In this document: positions 54,551 to 63,872 of the stretch, one piece after another
Numbering within the stretch: position 1 is the first letter of the stretch
Layout: the number at the start of each line of letters is the position of its first letter
Assembly (NCBI RefSeq): GCF_028728065.1
Contig: NZ_CP117812.1
Coordinates: 1,984,001 to 2,048,000 of the forward strand
DNA from: Lentisphaera profundi
GTDB lineage: Bacteria; Verrucomicrobiota; Lentisphaeria; Lentisphaerales; Lentisphaeraceae
Reading direction: 5' to 3'
Length of the DNA stretch: 64,000 nucleotides
The notes under the pieces: generated by a model
Database searches by the model: none
What the model was told of the DNA's origin: nothing
Seen by the model: the letters and a program-made list of their open reading frames with translations, nothing else
Translations under genes and position numbers: made by a program

Positions 54551-54616
54551 GCTTTAAATATTTAACGAACACAGCTCATCACGACCTTATACACTCGGAA
54601 TATGTCCCCGCACGTA

Positions 54617-54640
54617 CTAGATAAATCATCTAGCTCTTTT
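54617..54640 (+). terminator. Terminator after pseudopilin 2
   Basis: CTAGAT-AAATC-ATCTAG followed by CTCTTTT, about 65 nt after the stop of paralogue 2. Together with a fresh leader before paralogue 3, it implies that the two genes are transcribed separately. Confidence 0.6.
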
Positions 54641-54783
54641 AAGGTCCACCATCCACACACCCCTTTCATATGCGTAAAAACTTGATAGTTAAACAAATAT
54701 AAATTTATTTGGACCTCTACTGTCAACAATAGAATAGCCACTGCGATTCCTCTAGTAACAAGATAAATCCCGAGGAATACAAA

Positions 54784-55425
54784 ATGAAAAAGAAATTTAC
54801 ACTTATCGAGCTTTTAGTCGTTATTGCTATCCTAGGTATACTAGCATCTCTCCTTCTCCCCGCACTTGGCAAGGCCCGCAAAAAATCACAACAAGCTGTT
54901 TGCGTATCTCAGCACAAACAATTGAGTGTGGCAATTCAAATGTATGCCGATGATAATAACGAATATATGCCCACTGTTAATCACCCCGACCAAAACAGTC
55001 GTCTCGGATGGACATTTTTTGTAGCTCCGTACTTAAATTTAAAGACCAACCAAATCGGCGAAGCCCCTTTCCATTGTCCAAGTAGTGAAATCGTTGCCAA
55101 CTGGGAGAGTCAAAAAGCCGGCACCACCTACAACAGTTATTTCGGTGATACACGTTTCAATCAAGCTAATGCAAGGAATACACCCAAACAACTCAGTGAA
55201 ATAGAAGACGCTGTAGAAACCGTTGTTACCGCTGACTCCATTGATGGCGACAACTGGGCTAACGCTGCTAAATCACTCCCTTCAAGCAATGCTATTGGCT
55301 ACCGTCATAATAATGGACTAAATGTATTGTGGGCGGATGGTCACGTTGCATGGAACTCGACTACATATATGTCCGCAGGAGCCAATGGTGAGCAGGACTA
55401 CTATTATATGGTTGATAAACCTTAA
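54784..55425 (+). CDS. Pseudopilin-type protein with H-X9-DG end (paralogue 3)
   Basis: 213 residues. Prepilin signal [19 protein letters not shown], then a globular domain almost parallel to paralogue 2 ([30 protein letters not shown]) and [21 protein letters not shown] lies 7 nt before the ATG. Its leader is intact and shows the sequence that was interrupted by IS30 before paralogue 2. It converges with the nucleotidase gene, 35 nt apart. Confidence 0.94.
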   Translation: MKKKFTLIELLVVIAILGILASLLLPALGKARKKSQQAVCVSQHKQLSVAIQMYADDNNEYMPTVNHPDQNSRLGWTFFVAPYLNLKTNQIGEAPFHCPSSEIVANWESQKAGTTYNSYFGDTRFNQANARNTPKQLSEIEDAVETVVTADSIDGDNWANAAKSLPSSNAIGYRHNNGLNVLWADGHVAWNSTTYMSAGANGEQDYYYMVDKP

Positions 55426-55459
55426 TCACTTACTTATTAGTACAACGATAGGCATTAAA

Positions 55460-56416
55460 TTAATTAAGGTATTTGTGGATCTCAGACTCACTTTTATAAA
55501 GAACCTTGCCTGAAGGCACATATTTGGCCGCTTCTTCTAAATGTAAGTCTTGATCCTCAAAGAAGATATGGGGACGAAAAGCTTTAAGGATTTTGGATTT
55601 ATCTAAACCTCCCAAAAAGAATACTTCGTCCACGTACACGCCCCAAGTCCTCAATGTTTTTATCACTCTCATTTCAGCTGGAGCACTACGTGCCGTTACA
55701 ATGGCAATTCTTACTGGTGATGATTTTACATTAAAAGGTAAGCGACGCTGCAACTGTGATATACTGCGAAGTAACTGTGCGTATGGTCCTTCTGGCATCG
55801 GCACATCTTGATGAGCATCTTCATGGTCAAAAAAGCTCTTCAAGCCTTCCGCTTTGAAAACAATTTCACTACTATCATCAAAAAGAACCGCATCACCATC
55901 GAAAGCTAATCTTACCTGATCAGCTTCAATATTTGAGTTTTTGGGTGGTCCTTGGACAATTGCTGAAGCACAAGTTTTTGCATCAATTACTTTTTGCGCA
56001 TCGCGCACATTAGTAGTCAAAAACAAGTCAACATCATAGGCATCTAAATAAGGCACCACCGATTCACCTCCTGTAAAAGCATGGCGAGTGATATTTAAGT
56101 TATGCCTCCTAATATTATTGAAGACAACCACTCCCGTTTCAGGACTATTTCGAGACATGACAACCACTTCAACAATAGGCGCATCACCCTCTTTTTGATA
56201 TTTATTCAGGCCCAACAAGGCTCTTACTAATGGCATCGCAGTACCATCATCCAAATCATCTTCTTCACGACTCAACATATAGCCACGATAGTTCTCAACT
56301 GCTGTTTCAGGATTTTTCATGAAGGCCTCCTGAAAAACACTATCCGCATCACTCATATCAAATAAAGCTGTCGCTGATACCGCTACGACTAAAGTTTGTC
56401 CTAAATCTACTTTCAC
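55460..56416 (-). CDS. 5'-nucleotidase, cytosolic cN-I type
   Basis: 318 residues. Features of the cN-I-type 5'-nucleotidase family (PF06189-like): LVVAVSATALFDMSDAD at the N-terminus, VVMSRNSPETGVVVFNNI, LAFDGDAVLFDD (HAD-like Asp pair), IVTARSAPAEMRVIKTLR and VFFLGGLDKSKILKAFRPHIFFEDQ. It hydrolyses nucleoside monophosphates in the cytosol. The start overlaps the stop of the MurU-AmgK-like gene (ATGA), so the two are coupled. The link might be nucleotide turnover during sugar activation, but this is only inference. Confidence 0.93.
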   Translation of the reverse strand: MKVDLGQTLVVAVSATALFDMSDADSVFQEAFMKNPETAVENYRGYMLSREEDDLDDGTAMPLVRALLGLNKYQKEGDAPIVEVVVMSRNSPETGVVVFNNIRRHNLNITRHAFTGGESVVPYLDAYDVDLFLTTNVRDAQKVIDAKTCASAIVQGPPKNSNIEADQVRLAFDGDAVLFDDSSEIVFKAEGLKSFFDHEDAHQDVPMPEGPYAQLLRSISQLQRRLPFNVKSSPVRIAIVTARSAPAEMRVIKTLRTWGVYVDEVFFLGGLDKSKILKAFRPHIFFEDQDLHLEEAAKYVPSGKVLYKSESEIHKYLN

Positions 56417-58254
56417 TTTTCCCTCGGATTTTTAGCTATCTTGAGTTTTTCTAGAGCCTGATTACTTAAAGTATATAGGGCCGGATAGCTATCTCTCTGT
56501 TGTTCTAAATCTTTGTTTAACATTAATAAGGCTACGGGGATATACTGCTCAAAACTTTTTTTGGCCTTTATTGTACTCAAAAAACCATACGCTCCCAAGG
56601 CTTGCATATGCCGCTGAATTGCACATAAGTCATAATCCTCATGCATGTTTTTTTGACTCTTATCTACGTCCAGCAATTTTTTAAAAAAGTAACTCTTCAA
56701 TTCCTTTTGCATTTCCACAGAATAATTCATATAGGGATCACCAATAAAGGATGCCGCATCATACAAGGATGGACCTTGGTGTGCCCCTTGAAAATCGATT
56801 AAGTAAGCTTGGTCTTTAACAATCATCACATTTTCCGACTGAAAATCTCGATGCATCACCACTTTATTCATATCATTAACTTTCTCTGCTAATGACAAGC
56901 ATTCACGATCGATCTCCGCTTTATTACTTTCATAAGCTTTTTTCAGACCCGCCACTCTAAATATAAAACGCTCTAAAAAATATGAGCTCTCCCATAGTAA
57001 TACATCAAGATCAAAAGGTTTATCATCAACGGGCGCTGGTGTATTCTGAAATTTCATCACTTCGTCTAGGCATGATTTCGCTCCAACAAGCAGCTCATCC
57101 TCAGATTTTCCTTGAGCCCATAGTCGAAAAGTATCATCTCCTAAATCTTCCAAAAGAACTTTCCTCTCTTTTGGATCATGAGAGAGCATTTTTGGTACTT
57201 TCACTCCAGATTTGACGAGCATCTCAGTTATTTTTTGTTGTCGTTCAATTGTCTTGTCAATTACAGAGTAGTGTAAAACCACACCTTCATTGCTACGCCT
57301 GTATATTCTATCCGAGCCCCCATTACCAATCTTTTTCACAGCTTCAAACTGAGGCATCTCTCCCAGTTCAAAGGGTACATTTAGATGGGGCCCCACGACG
57401 CAGTTTGTTAATCGACTGCCATCTGCGACTTTCGCACCACTTAGTAGAATAACATTTGAGAGTCTGACATCCTTTCCTATACTCACAGCTTTTTCGACCA
57501 CACAATAGGAATCAATACGGCAATCCCAGGGGATGCTCAAAGGTTCCGCAAAGAATCGTTGCTCAGACCCTAGACTTGCAAAAACTCCCTGTGCATAGGC
57601 ATTCACGTTCCCTAAATCTAGCCACTCAGATTTTTTCCCTATATCATATACGCCAATCCTTTCTCCGGCCTTAAGGGCTTCTTCCCAATAAGGCACCACA
57701 TGGGATTCTCCTGCCGGTAGATATCCCGAAAATCCTGGCTCATATAATGCCACACAAGCATAGCCATACCAATGAGTCGCACGAGGATCTTTCATCTCTT
57801 TATCAATACAAATGAATTGCTGATCGTCACTCGCACCCACACGTCTTTCATGTACCCTGTCCTGCACTGCTAAAGTCACTAAATTCCCTGAACTCTGATG
57901 GTAGTCTAACATCCCCTTCCAATCAAAATCGGTTAGCACATCACCATTAATTAACAGACTTGTATGTTTACTAAAAAAATCTTGTGCATTCCATAGTGCT
58001 CCACCTGTCCCCAAGAGTTCACGTTCTTCAAACAAGTCATAATCTTTATCCGCGTTCCATTGCTCAAACATTTCTTTTTTATAATGGACATTTAATCCTA
58101 TCTCATTTATATCTAAAGCAATACACACTCGATCAATCATTCGATCAATTAAGCTTTGACCCGCAATTGGTAGCAAAGGCTTAGGGTATAAATCAGTTAC
58201 CGGGCGCAAACGACTACCGTAGCCCGCTGATGCCACAAATAGGTTAATTGACAT
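56413..58254 (-). CDS. Fused sugar-1-phosphate nucleotidyltransferase and sugar kinase (MurU-AmgK-like)
   Basis: 613 residues. The N-terminal half is a nucleotidyltransferase: GYGSRLRPVTDLYPKPLLPI, then LLINGDVLTDFDW. A short left-handed beta-helix follows (about 245-300). The C-terminal half is an aminoglycoside-phosphotransferase-type kinase: VLLEDLGDDTF, VMHRDFQSENVMI and LIDFQGAHQGPSLYDAASF. In Pseudomonas the separate proteins AmgK and MurU phosphorylate MurNAc/GlcNAc at C1 and attach UDP, recycling cell-wall sugars past fosfomycin-sensitive MurA. DFQ-x-A-x-x-GP-x-x-YD is the AmgK hallmark. Here both steps are in one chain with the transferase first. An alternative is a kinase/nucleotidyltransferase for another sugar. 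Confidence 0.85.
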   Translation of the reverse strand: MSINLFVASAGYGSRLRPVTDLYPKPLLPIAGQSLIDRMIDRVCIALDINEIGLNVHYKKEMFEQWNADKDYDLFEERELLGTGGALWNAQDFFSKHTSLLINGDVLTDFDWKGMLDYHQSSGNLVTLAVQDRVHERRVGASDDQQFICIDKEMKDPRATHWYGYACVALYEPGFSGYLPAGESHVVPYWEEALKAGERIGVYDIGKKSEWLDLGNVNAYAQGVFASLGSEQRFFAEPLSIPWDCRIDSYCVVEKAVSIGKDVRLSNVILLSGAKVADGSRLTNCVVGPHLNVPFELGEMPQFEAVKKIGNGGSDRIYRRSNEGVVLHYSVIDKTIERQQKITEMLVKSGVKVPKMLSHDPKERKVLLEDLGDDTFRLWAQGKSEDELLVGAKSCLDEVMKFQNTPAPVDDKPFDLDVLLWESSYFLERFIFRVAGLKKAYESNKAEIDRECLSLAEKVNDMNKVVMHRDFQSENVMIVKDQAYLIDFQGAHQGPSLYDAASFIGDPYMNYSVEMQKELKSYFFKKLLDVDKSQKNMHEDYDLCAIQRHMQALGAYGFLSTIKAKKSFEQYIPVALLMLNKDLEQQRDSYPALYTLSNQALEKLKIAKNPREK

Positions 58255-58451
58255 TGTTAATCTCTCTTAAAGTTTTTACTGTAATAAAACCGAGTTGTAT
58301 AAAAAATAGCTTTTCTCATATAATAAAGAGTGTTTTGTAAGAAAGTATGCTTGAACTTAAGCATGGCTAGTCCAAAATATGACATGATTCAATTTAAAAC
58401 TTAATTTTTTCGTGTCACCAACTTAAGCCATTCATTTCAAGGATTAAAAAA

Positions 58452-61049
58452 ATGCTCATAGGAGATAAAGTTTTCGAAAGAAAATCTTTTGAAAAAACCG
58501 ACCAAATCATCAGTAACTTTTGTACTCAAGAGTTTCTAAACAAAAATAGCATTATCAGAAATGAGCGCGTTAACAAAACTCTTTTGGAGCTCATTGAATT
58601 GGCTCCCCGTAATTCTTTTTTATTGCGTGAAGTGATTGATTACACAGCCAAAATTACTGAAAGCCATATCTTGGATGGCAAATTTAACATCACCGCCTTT
58701 GAACGCTGGCTCAACCAGCATTCAGGTTTAAATGAAAGTGAGCAATTTGTTATTCGCGGAAAAGTCAGTGGCAAACATATTCCACGAGACGAATACCAGC
58801 TTTATTTCCCCATTGGTCACGACAAGTACTATCCCAATTCTCATTACGTCACCGCGCACAACCCACCTGACTTGGACAGTACCACTGGTTCATTCATTGG
58901 CTGGCTCGATGCGTTCTCATGTAAAGTAGGCCAAACACTTACTGTCTGGAATGTTCCTCAAGGTGAGCCAAGCCCATTAATATCTCATTACTTTAATAAA
59001 ATTTTCACCAATCATGTATTTAGTCGGGTCGCAAAACATAAATCCGTAATTTCTCCTGTGGCCATGGATATCGTGAATCAACACAAACTCATAAGAGTGA
59101 CTGGCGATTCTAACATCCGTGATTTCCAACATGATCGAAATACCAATCATATTATTGTCGTGGATGACGATGGTTACTTCCTTGGTGACTGGCGTGTTAC
59201 CGATGTAGATGCCGTCGGCAGAATCCAGCGTTTACTCAACATCACGATTCATTCCTATGAAAAAGTACTGATATCTACTTTCACTGAGCTCATGAGTCGC
59301 GAAAAGATCACCAGGCAAGAAATCCAAAGCTACCTCGATTCTAGCTTCAATTCTAACCTTAGCAATAGTCACATGAGCCTCCAACGCTATCACCATCATG
59401 ACTGTGAGTTACTAGACCTCTACCTCAAGAAAGCGCTCAAGCTCGAGCATGGTAGCAAAACTAGCTTTTTAGAGTTTTTCCGTTTTATGGACAAAGTTTC
59501 CAAATCCGAATATTGTGAATTTGTTGATTATATGAATTCTTTCCTTACGCCAGAAAATTTTGACTTTCAAAATGAAACTTTCTCACTCGCCACTTCAAAA
59601 ATATTCGCTACATTTAATAAAGCCTTTGATAAACTAAGTTCCTCTATTCAAGCTGGCCGTGATTACTACGACCGCATGGATCTTGCCTTGGCTATTAAAA
59701 AGGACGTCTTAGGTAATACGCCTAACTATGTAAGCACCAAAGCTGAACCTACTGAGATCAAGCATAAACTTCGAGGTTACCAGCACGTAACTGTTTGCTT
59801 TCCTGACAAGAAACAAAGAATTATACCCGTAGGCGTCATTCATCGCTCAGATATGGTTAATGATTCTTTAGGTTCGGTAACTTTACGTGATTTCTGTAAC
59901 CGCGATGAAATCAAAATTGGCCCTTCTGTCCGTACTATCTCAGCTATTGATCACCACAGAGCTGAAATCGACTCCAGAGAGTGTATGACTATCACCATTG
60001 CAGATGTTCAGTCAGTCAATGTGCTCATTGCTGAACAAGCTTTCACCATTAATGATCGTTACGGCTGCCAGAATCAGAGCCTTCACTCTATTGATGATCA
60101 AATGGATATGATTACCAACAAAACCGACCCTCATTCTAAAGATTTCTCACTCCTAAATCGTCTTGTCCAAAAGAAGCAAGCCATATATAAGTCTGGTGTG
60201 AAATACTTTATTAACCCCGAAAGAGAATTCATTGAATATTCTTTAATGCTTAATGCCATTATTGACGACACCGATTTATTTAACAAATGTGCATGGCGAG
60301 ACCTGACTGCCATTGCCAATCTTGTCAATCGAATGAAAAGCATTATCTGCCGCACAGAAATCCAAGTATTAAATCTTGATAAATATAACCGTTCTTCAAA
60401 AACCGACCTTAAAGCCGCGATTAATGAATTCCTCCACAACGAAGATGTCACATCTTTCTACAAAAATATTTTCGATCATAGAGAAGTTCTCATCAGTCAA
60501 TGGCTAAGTAATAGTAAAGAGCACCAGTTTTGTTATGAAGATAGAAAGATTCAAAATGAATTTTGCGCGATTAGCCAACTCAAATTATTCCCCAATAACC
60601 GAAAATGCTTTAAGCAACATCGTGATACATTACTCGCCAACTGGCTCAATAGTAACGAAGTGGTTGCAAGGAAATCTTCCGTAGTTGATTTCTACATGCA
60701 AATGAACTCCACGATTGAAACGAAAAGCAGCCAAAGCTCTAGCACTGATGAATATGATGAAATATGGATCCGTATAAGTTCAAATAGCGAACAAGCCGAG
60801 TCGCGTTTACGTCTATTCCTTAGTACATTTACTCAGTCAGCTAAGTACCCCGACATTATTGAACGAGTGACTATTGAAGGTGGCAATGCTGAAGAAAACA
60901 AGAGTCTCAAGCAAATCGTTACTAATCACTTAAAAATAGCCTGTACAATTAAAAAAACTGCAGACAAACGTTCTATCATTTGTCTCACAATAAAACAGAG
61001 CAGTCTAAATAGTCGGAAGGCAGACATTACCCCATTCTTACCTAAATAA
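58452..61049 (+). CDS. DHH-superfamily protein with very large internal insertion
   Basis: 865 residues. Motif I resembles that of DHH/Mn-pyrophosphatases: AHNPPDLDSTTG (H136, D140, D142, S143). Motif III is AIDHHRAEI (D500, H501, H502), with IADVQSVNVLIAE after it. Motif IV is MLNAIIDDTDLF (D605, D606). Between motifs I and III lie about 360 residues instead of the usual 70-100, including VVDDDGYFLGDWRVTDVDA at 236-254 and largely helical sequence. The last 250 residues are unrecognised. AAGGAT precedes the ATG. It probably hydrolyses a phosphoester or pyrophosphate-type bond with Mn2+, but the substrate is unknown. No neighbour helps. Confidence 0.7.
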   Translation: MLIGDKVFERKSFEKTDQIISNFCTQEFLNKNSIIRNERVNKTLLELIELAPRNSFLLREVIDYTAKITESHILDGKFNITAFERWLNQHSGLNESEQFVIRGKVSGKHIPRDEYQLYFPIGHDKYYPNSHYVTAHNPPDLDSTTGSFIGWLDAFSCKVGQTLTVWNVPQGEPSPLISHYFNKIFTNHVFSRVAKHKSVISPVAMDIVNQHKLIRVTGDSNIRDFQHDRNTNHIIVVDDDGYFLGDWRVTDVDAVGRIQRLLNITIHSYEKVLISTFTELMSREKITRQEIQSYLDSSFNSNLSNSHMSLQRYHHHDCELLDLYLKKALKLEHGSKTSFLEFFRFMDKVSKSEYCEFVDYMNSFLTPENFDFQNETFSLATSKIFATFNKAFDKLSSSIQAGRDYYDRMDLALAIKKDVLGNTPNYVSTKAEPTEIKHKLRGYQHVTVCFPDKKQRIIPVGVIHRSDMVNDSLGSVTLRDFCNRDEIKIGPSVRTISAIDHHRAEIDSRECMTITIADVQSVNVLIAEQAFTINDRYGCQNQSLHSIDDQMDMITNKTDPHSKDFSLLNRLVQKKQAIYKSGVKYFINPEREFIEYSLMLNAIIDDTDLFNKCAWRDLTAIANLVNRMKSIICRTEIQVLNLDKYNRSSKTDLKAAINEFLHNEDVTSFYKNIFDHREVLISQWLSNSKEHQFCYEDRKIQNEFCAISQLKLFPNNRKCFKQHRDTLLANWLNSNEVVARKSSVVDFYMQMNSTIETKSSQSSSTDEYDEIWIRISSNSEQAESRLRLFLSTFTQSAKYPDIIERVTIEGGNAEENKSLKQIVTNHLKIACTIKKTADKRSIICLTIKQSSLNSRKADITPFLPK

Positions 61050-61222
61050 TGGTCATTCCGCCCTGTAATGCGTCATTATGACGCCATTACTTAGACTGAA
61101 AGACTTGATAATAACCGTTTTTTAACACATAATTATCTATAGGGCAATATTTTATATACTAAAAAACATCTGATGGCACCACACGTGCTTTTACTTATGC
61201 CAAACAATTCACGGAGACATAT

Positions 61223-61612
61223 ATGTCACTAAAAAAATACATACTCCCACTTGGGGAAGTTTCCTCTGTGGCAGAAGCCGCGAGTCTACAAGAGGCATCT
61301 ATAAAGTTAGAAAAAGACCCACAAAGCTCTTTCTACATTGCACATCTTGATGATCAAATCTCACTTCCCGAGAACCTTCATATTTTAGAAATAAAAGAAT
61401 CTAAAATTAGCCCTGCCAATGAAGATAAATCTGGCGATGATAAAAATGCCGCACTAGCTCCCCAAGGAGATGGCAACATGCTCGACTTACATTTGCGCTT
61501 CCATCTTCCTCCCGGACTCGATCGTAGCTACTTTGAAACGGCACTTCACTCAAAGATCTCTCAAGCTATTGAAGCCATTATAAATGAAGGCGATTCTTCA
61601 GAGCAAGAATAA
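61223..61612 (+). CDS. Hypothetical protein, small and acidic
   Basis: 129 residues, GGAG 6 nt before the ATG. No signal peptide or membrane segment. There is a disordered, Asp/Lys-rich middle (about 70-88), then a well-formed C-terminal stretch (LDLHLRFHLPPGLDRSYFETALHSKI) that may be a small alpha-beta fold. I recognise no family. A strong terminator follows, so it is expressed alone. Confidence 0.75.
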   Translation: MSLKKYILPLGEVSSVAEAASLQEASIKLEKDPQSSFYIAHLDDQISLPENLHILEIKESKISPANEDKSGDDKNAALAPQGDGNMLDLHLRFHLPPGLDRSYFETALHSKISQAIEAIINEGDSSEQE

Positions 61613-61622
61613 AGCATTTCAG

Positions 61623-61656
61623 TCCTGCTCTTTATTAAGTCGCAGGATTTTTTTTT
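61623..61656 (+). terminator. Rho-independent terminator
   Basis: TCCTGC (61623-61628) pairs with GCAGGA (61642-61647) around a 13-nt loop, followed by nine T's. It ends the small hypothetical gene before it. Confidence 0.85.
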
Positions 61657-61744
61657 CTAAAGAAAATGACTATCCACTTTTACGGATTTAAAACTGGGTA
61701 TACTCTTAGTTCAAATATTTTCATAATATCAACTAGGAATCATC

Positions 61745-62224
61745 ATGCAAAGCGCCTCCATTACCGTTTGTATTGAAAAAGACACTGCCCACCTTGCCGT
61801 CAAAGGCAGAGGTACATTTGACAACAGTGAAGCCATTAGAAGCTTCTGCATGATGGCCATCGAAGGCGTGGCTAAAAAAATAGATATCAATATGTTAGAG
61901 TGCTCAGGAATGGACAGTACATTCATGGGCATACTCACGATGCTTTCTCGAATGGGATCCATGAAATCTTGTCCTGTTGAACTCAGTAACGTAAATGAAG
62001 CCAACAAAAAGAATTTTACCTCTCTAGGCATCAGCCAGATCCTCAATTTCACTAACACATCTACCCAACAAATGTCTATGCACACACTTCATAAACCGAA
62101 GATGAGCGAAGACGAAAAACACAAAAACATTCTCGATGCTCACCAGGAACTCATTGATGCCAACGACGCCAACCGACCTGTTTTCCAAGACATCATCACT
62201 TACTTAAAAGAAAATCAATCATAA
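61745..62224 (+). CDS. STAS-domain protein (anti-sigma factor antagonist-like)
   Basis: 159 residues. Residues 1-110 form a STAS domain: AHLAVKGRGTFDNSEAIRSF, then IDINMLECSGMDSTFMGIL, where the Ser/Thr after GMD is the usual phosphorylation position of SpoIIAA-like antagonists. A ~45-residue charged tail follows. In such systems the protein releases a sigma factor from its anti-sigma factor or scaffolds a signalling complex. No kinase or phosphatase partner is adjacent. The skp gene starts 17 nt later, so all three following genes may be cotranscribed. Confidence 0.9.
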   Translation: MQSASITVCIEKDTAHLAVKGRGTFDNSEAIRSFCMMAIEGVAKKIDINMLECSGMDSTFMGILTMLSRMGSMKSCPVELSNVNEANKKNFTSLGISQILNFTNTSTQQMSMHTLHKPKMSEDEKHKNILDAHQELIDANDANRPVFQDIITYLKENQS

Positions 62225-62241
62225 ATCCCTTAGGATAACAC

Positions 62242-62844
62242 ATGAAAAAAATCTTCCTCCTTGCTTTAATTCTCTCTGCACCACTCGTTCAAGCCCTAGA
62301 AATTGTCACTGTAGACATGAATAAAGTATTCGAAAACTACTACCGAACTTTAATCGAAAATAAAAAGCTAGCTAAAGAAAAAGATATCACCCAATCTCGT
62401 TTAAAAGAGATGCAAGCACAAGTCTATAAATTACAGACTGACTACCAAACGCTTATGCGTGAATCCATGAACCCCGCATTAAGCGAAGGTGCTCAGACTC
62501 AAAAAAAGCAAGATGCTGAAGCGAAAGCAACTGAAGGCCAATCCACAATCAAAAACCTTAAATTCTTCCAGCAAAACCTACAAAAAGAAGCGGTAGCTAA
62601 ACGACGCAGCATCACTGAAGAGCTCACTAAAGATATTAAAAAAGTAATCACTAAATATGCAAATGATAACGCCATCGATTTAGTTATTGATTCATCAGGA
62701 AAATCTGTGAACGGCATCAACCTTATTATTCACAGCAATCCTTCTTTAGCGATAACAGAAAAGATCCTCGCAACAGTAAACAAAGGCCACGAAGACTTCG
62801 TTAAAAAAATCCAAGACGACAAAAAATCTGAAACGAAAAAATAA
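62242..62844 (+). CDS. OmpH/Skp-like periplasmic chaperone
   Basis: 200 residues. A signal peptide ([17 protein letters not shown]) is followed by [16 protein letters not shown], a long coiled coil (about 40-120) and the conserved end [20 protein letters not shown]. Skp holds unfolded outer-membrane proteins in the periplasm. Its place directly before lpxD is the classic order in Gram-negative bacteria. AGGATAAC lies before the ATG. Confidence 0.94.
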   Translation: MKKIFLLALILSAPLVQALEIVTVDMNKVFENYYRTLIENKKLAKEKDITQSRLKEMQAQVYKLQTDYQTLMRESMNPALSEGAQTQKKQDAEAKATEGQSTIKNLKFFQQNLQKEAVAKRRSITEELTKDIKKVITKYANDNAIDLVIDSSGKSVNGINLIIHSNPSLAITEKILATVNKGHEDFVKKIQDDKKSETKK

Positions 62845-62846
62845 AC

Positions 62847-63866
62847 ATGAAAGCCTTAAAGCTCAGTCAAATCCTAGCCATAAGTGAGGGCACAGCTAAC
62901 AGGGATAGTGATGTCATTATCAATGAAGTCAGTTCATTAATTGATGGTAACAATCACTCCATTTCTTTCCTTGGTAACAGAAGGTATATCTCTCAGATCA
63001 AAGATTCTAAAGCCGGGATTATACTGGTTGACAATGACTTTGATACTGCAGGATTTGATCGACTCTTTGTATCATGTGAAGATCCCTCTGCTTCTTTCAC
63101 CAAAATAGCCGACCATTTTGCTCCACCCATAATTGAATATACTCCTGGAATTGACTCCACTGCGCACATAGGACAAAACACCACTATCGGCGAAAATGTC
63201 TATATCGGCCCTGGCGCCATCATCATGGATGGCGCTTCGATTGACGACAATTCAGTCATCTGCGCCAATGCATATGTGGGACACCATGTGACCATAGGAG
63301 CTTATTCAATCCTCTATCCTAACTCAGCTGTTCGAGAACGCTGCGAAGTAGGACAAAGAGTCATTTTACATAGCTCATGCGTCATTGGCTCTGATGGATT
63401 TGGTTTTATACCCGGTAAAGATGGTCATAAGAAAATTCCACAAGTCGGCATCGTCCAGTTACAAGATGATGTAGAAGTCGGCTCATGCACTACAATTGAC
63501 CGCGCTCGTTTTGGTAAAACCATAATTGGCGAAGGTACAAAACTTGATAACCTCATACAAATTGGTCACAATGTCATCATTGGTAAGCATTGCTTTATTG
63601 TATCTCTAGTTGCCATCGCAGGCAGTGTACAAATTGGAAACTTTGTTACGATTGCTGGGCAAGCAGGTATTAGTGGCCATCTACAAATTGGCGACGGCTG
63701 TACCATCATGGGTAAAGCAGGTGTCACCAGAGACCTCAAGCCCGGCGAAGTTGTCATGGGAATGCCCGCGACATCTAGAAGGGAATTCATTGCCGACAGA
63801 ATTCAACTGCGGAAAATCTCTAAGCTTGAGAAACGTTTAAAAGAACTCGAAGATAAATTCAAGTAA
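62847..63866 (+). CDS. lpxD: UDP-3-O-acylglucosamine N-acyltransferase
   Basis: 339 residues. The N-terminal uridine-binding domain ([19 protein letters not shown]) precedes a left-handed beta-helix of hexapeptide repeats ([19 protein letters not shown] onward). Catalytic-type motifs include [21 protein letters not shown] and [11 protein letters not shown]-terminal helix ends it. LpxD adds the second acyl chain in lipid A synthesis, so the organism makes LPS. Start 2 nt after the skp stop. Confidence 0.97.
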   Translation: MKALKLSQILAISEGTANRDSDVIINEVSSLIDGNNHSISFLGNRRYISQIKDSKAGIILVDNDFDTAGFDRLFVSCEDPSASFTKIADHFAPPIIEYTPGIDSTAHIGQNTTIGENVYIGPGAIIMDGASIDDNSVICANAYVGHHVTIGAYSILYPNSAVRERCEVGQRVILHSSCVIGSDGFGFIPGKDGHKKIPQVGIVQLQDDVEVGSCTTIDRARFGKTIIGEGTKLDNLIQIGHNVIIGKHCFIVSLVAIAGSVQIGNFVTIAGQAGISGHLQIGDGCTIMGKAGVTRDLKPGEVVMGMPATSRREFIADRIQLRKISKLEKRLKELEDKFK

Positions 63867-63872
63867 ATAAGC

